NCBI GenBank assembly: GCA_035602605.1 | Contig: DATNLZ010000050.1 | Span: forward strand, 1-6,531 | Direction: 5' to 3' | From: DASQHY01 sp035602605 | GTDB taxonomy: Bacteria; Acidobacteriota; Terriglobia; Acidiferrales; UBA7541 | DNA: 6,531 bases | Part shown: positions 6,178 through 6,531 of the stretch, one piece after another | Layout: every line of letters begins with the position of its first letter | Numbering within the stretch: the stretch's first letter is position 1 | Program-made: the position numbers and the translations under genes | Notes under the pieces: model-generated | What the model was told of the DNA's origin: nothing | Databases searched by the model: none | Seen by the model: only the letters and a program-made list of their open reading frames with translations

Positions 6178-6214
6178 GACCCCACCCTTTCGCAACGTCG
6201 CGAAAGGACGGGTC
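6178..6214 (+). promoter_or_regulatory. Two-part stem-loop before the small gene pair
   Basis: The inner stem CCTTTCGC (6186-6193) pairs perfectly with GCGAAAGG (6200-6207) around the loop AACGTC. The outer stem GACCC (6178-6182) pairs with GGGTC (6210-6214), with a small internal loop between them. That is 13 pairs ending 13 bases before the ribosome site of the next gene. No T-run follows, so it is more likely an mRNA leader structure or a processing or protein-binding site than the terminator of the tRNA transcript. Confidence 0.4.
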
Positions 6215-6227
6215 AACGGCCCCAAGT

Positions 6228-6234
6228 GAGGAGG
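6228..6234 (+). promoter_or_regulatory. Strong ribosome binding site for the 63-residue gene
   Basis: GAGGAGG sits 4 bases before the ATG at 6239, a near-perfect anti-16S match and the best in the window. It is the main reason to accept this short frame as a real gene. Confidence 0.65.
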
Positions 6235-6238
6235 AACA

Positions 6239-6430
6239 ATGTCTCTAGACCCCAATGCACCTGCGAACGTGGCACTCAAGCAAATCTTTTCGGGCGTGGA
6301 TAAGCTGAAGGCTATGGGCTTCAAGAAGAAGAACATCTTCAAAATGATTTCAATCCACATAGGACGCCGAAAATCCGGGCACACCGCTGGAACGATTAGC
6401 GCCGGACTTCGGGCACTGGCGGGCGAGTGA
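6239..6430 (+). CDS. Small basic protein of unknown function (63 residues)
   Basis: I do not recognise this family. The protein starts MSLDPNAPANVALKQIF, has a Lys-rich middle (MGFKKKNIFKM), then IGRRKSGHTAGTISAGLRAL, and is basic overall. The last part, with a turn before TAGTISAGLRAL, faintly recalls a recognition helix of a winged-helix or helix-turn-helix protein; that is a guess. Reality is supported by the strong ribosome site and by the stop overlapping the start of the next gene (TGATG, 6428-6432), which suggests translational coupling. Its place beyond a tRNA and an integrase suggests a mobile-element cargo gene, which is inference. No signal peptide or membrane segment is seen. Confidence 0.6.
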   Translation: MSLDPNAPANVALKQIFSGVDKLKAMGFKKKNIFKMISIHIGRRKSGHTAGTISAGLRALAGE

Positions 6431-6531
6431 TGGCTACTAACACGGTGAAACCCGAAGCGAAGTACACGGTGGAAGACCTGTTCACCGCTTACATCGCTTA
6501 TGACCGTCGTCAAAAACCGCTAGGAGGACCG
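6430..6531 (+). CDS. Unknown protein, N-terminal 34 residues (cut by window edge)
   Basis: The ATG at 6430 overlaps the preceding stop by one base, and the frame stays open to the window edge. It reads MATNTVKPEAKYTVEDLF, then TAYIAYDRRQKPLGGP. The opening is soluble-looking and polar, with no signal peptide. The Shine-Dalgarno match is weak (GGCGGGCGAG region), consistent with re-initiation from the upstream gene. The family is not recognisable from this length. Confidence 0.5.
   Translation, partial: MATNTVKPEAKYTVEDLFTAYIAYDRRQKPLGGP

Noticed and set aside
6117..6238. Duplicate of the tRNA 3' end as an attachment site
   Set aside because: I looked for a second copy of the T-arm/acceptor segment elsewhere in the window and saw none, so no att site is called.
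1..6531. CRISPR array, toxin-antitoxin pair or defence island
   Set aside because: No regularly spaced direct repeats of suitable length and no genes of such families were seen. The only spaced repeat is the 9-base motif at 5950-6019.

Overview
The window looks like a piece of an Acidobacteriota chromosome, probably from a soil lineage. This rests on protein style recalled from the phylum (the exported GH27 enzyme, the tyrosine recombinase, the minus-strand protein tail, the CadC-like TPR tail), not on any search. It splits into two intact exported enzymes on the left and a patch of decayed genes and mobile-element debris on the right.

Layout. Positions 1-140 hold the 5' end of an IS630-type transposase gene on the minus strand, running off the left edge, with its probable IS end. 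A roughly 260-base leader with a bulged hairpin follows. Next come two plus-strand genes 22 bases apart, probably one transcript: an exported M20-family zinc peptidase (403-1815) and an exported GH27 alpha-galactosidase-type glycosidase with an extra N-terminal beta-rich domain (1838-3346). Both keep their signal peptides and the catalytic residues I could check, so this is the working part of the window. They would release small nutrients from peptides and from alpha-galactosyl glycans outside the cytoplasm. No transporter or regulator is in view.

From 3399 to about 5435 almost everything is decayed. A perfect hairpin (3399-3428) separates the glycosidase gene from a convergent, frameshifted remnant of the C-terminal part of an acidobacterial hypothetical protein (minus, 3441-3757). 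On the plus strand (3735-5214) lies a SCO1/SenC-like thioredoxin-fold protein running into the tail of a TPR protein. It is split over three frames and can be read through only by assuming three single-base shifts. A second perfect hairpin (5297-5316) with a T-rich tail closes this block.

From 5382 onward there is a tyrosine-recombinase remnant whose catalytic domain is complete. A 9-base motif occurs three times, about 30 bases apart, at the 3' end of that gene. A well-formed tRNA-Lys(UUU) starts 7 bases after the integrase stop. Beyond the tRNA is a strong stem-loop and two short overlapping genes of unknown function, the second cut by the right edge. The right side reads as an integration hotspot at a tRNA gene. 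I see no CRISPR array, toxin-antitoxin pair or defence system, and nothing that amounts to a convincing new system; the most unusual structures are the phased motif and the SCO-TPR chimera.
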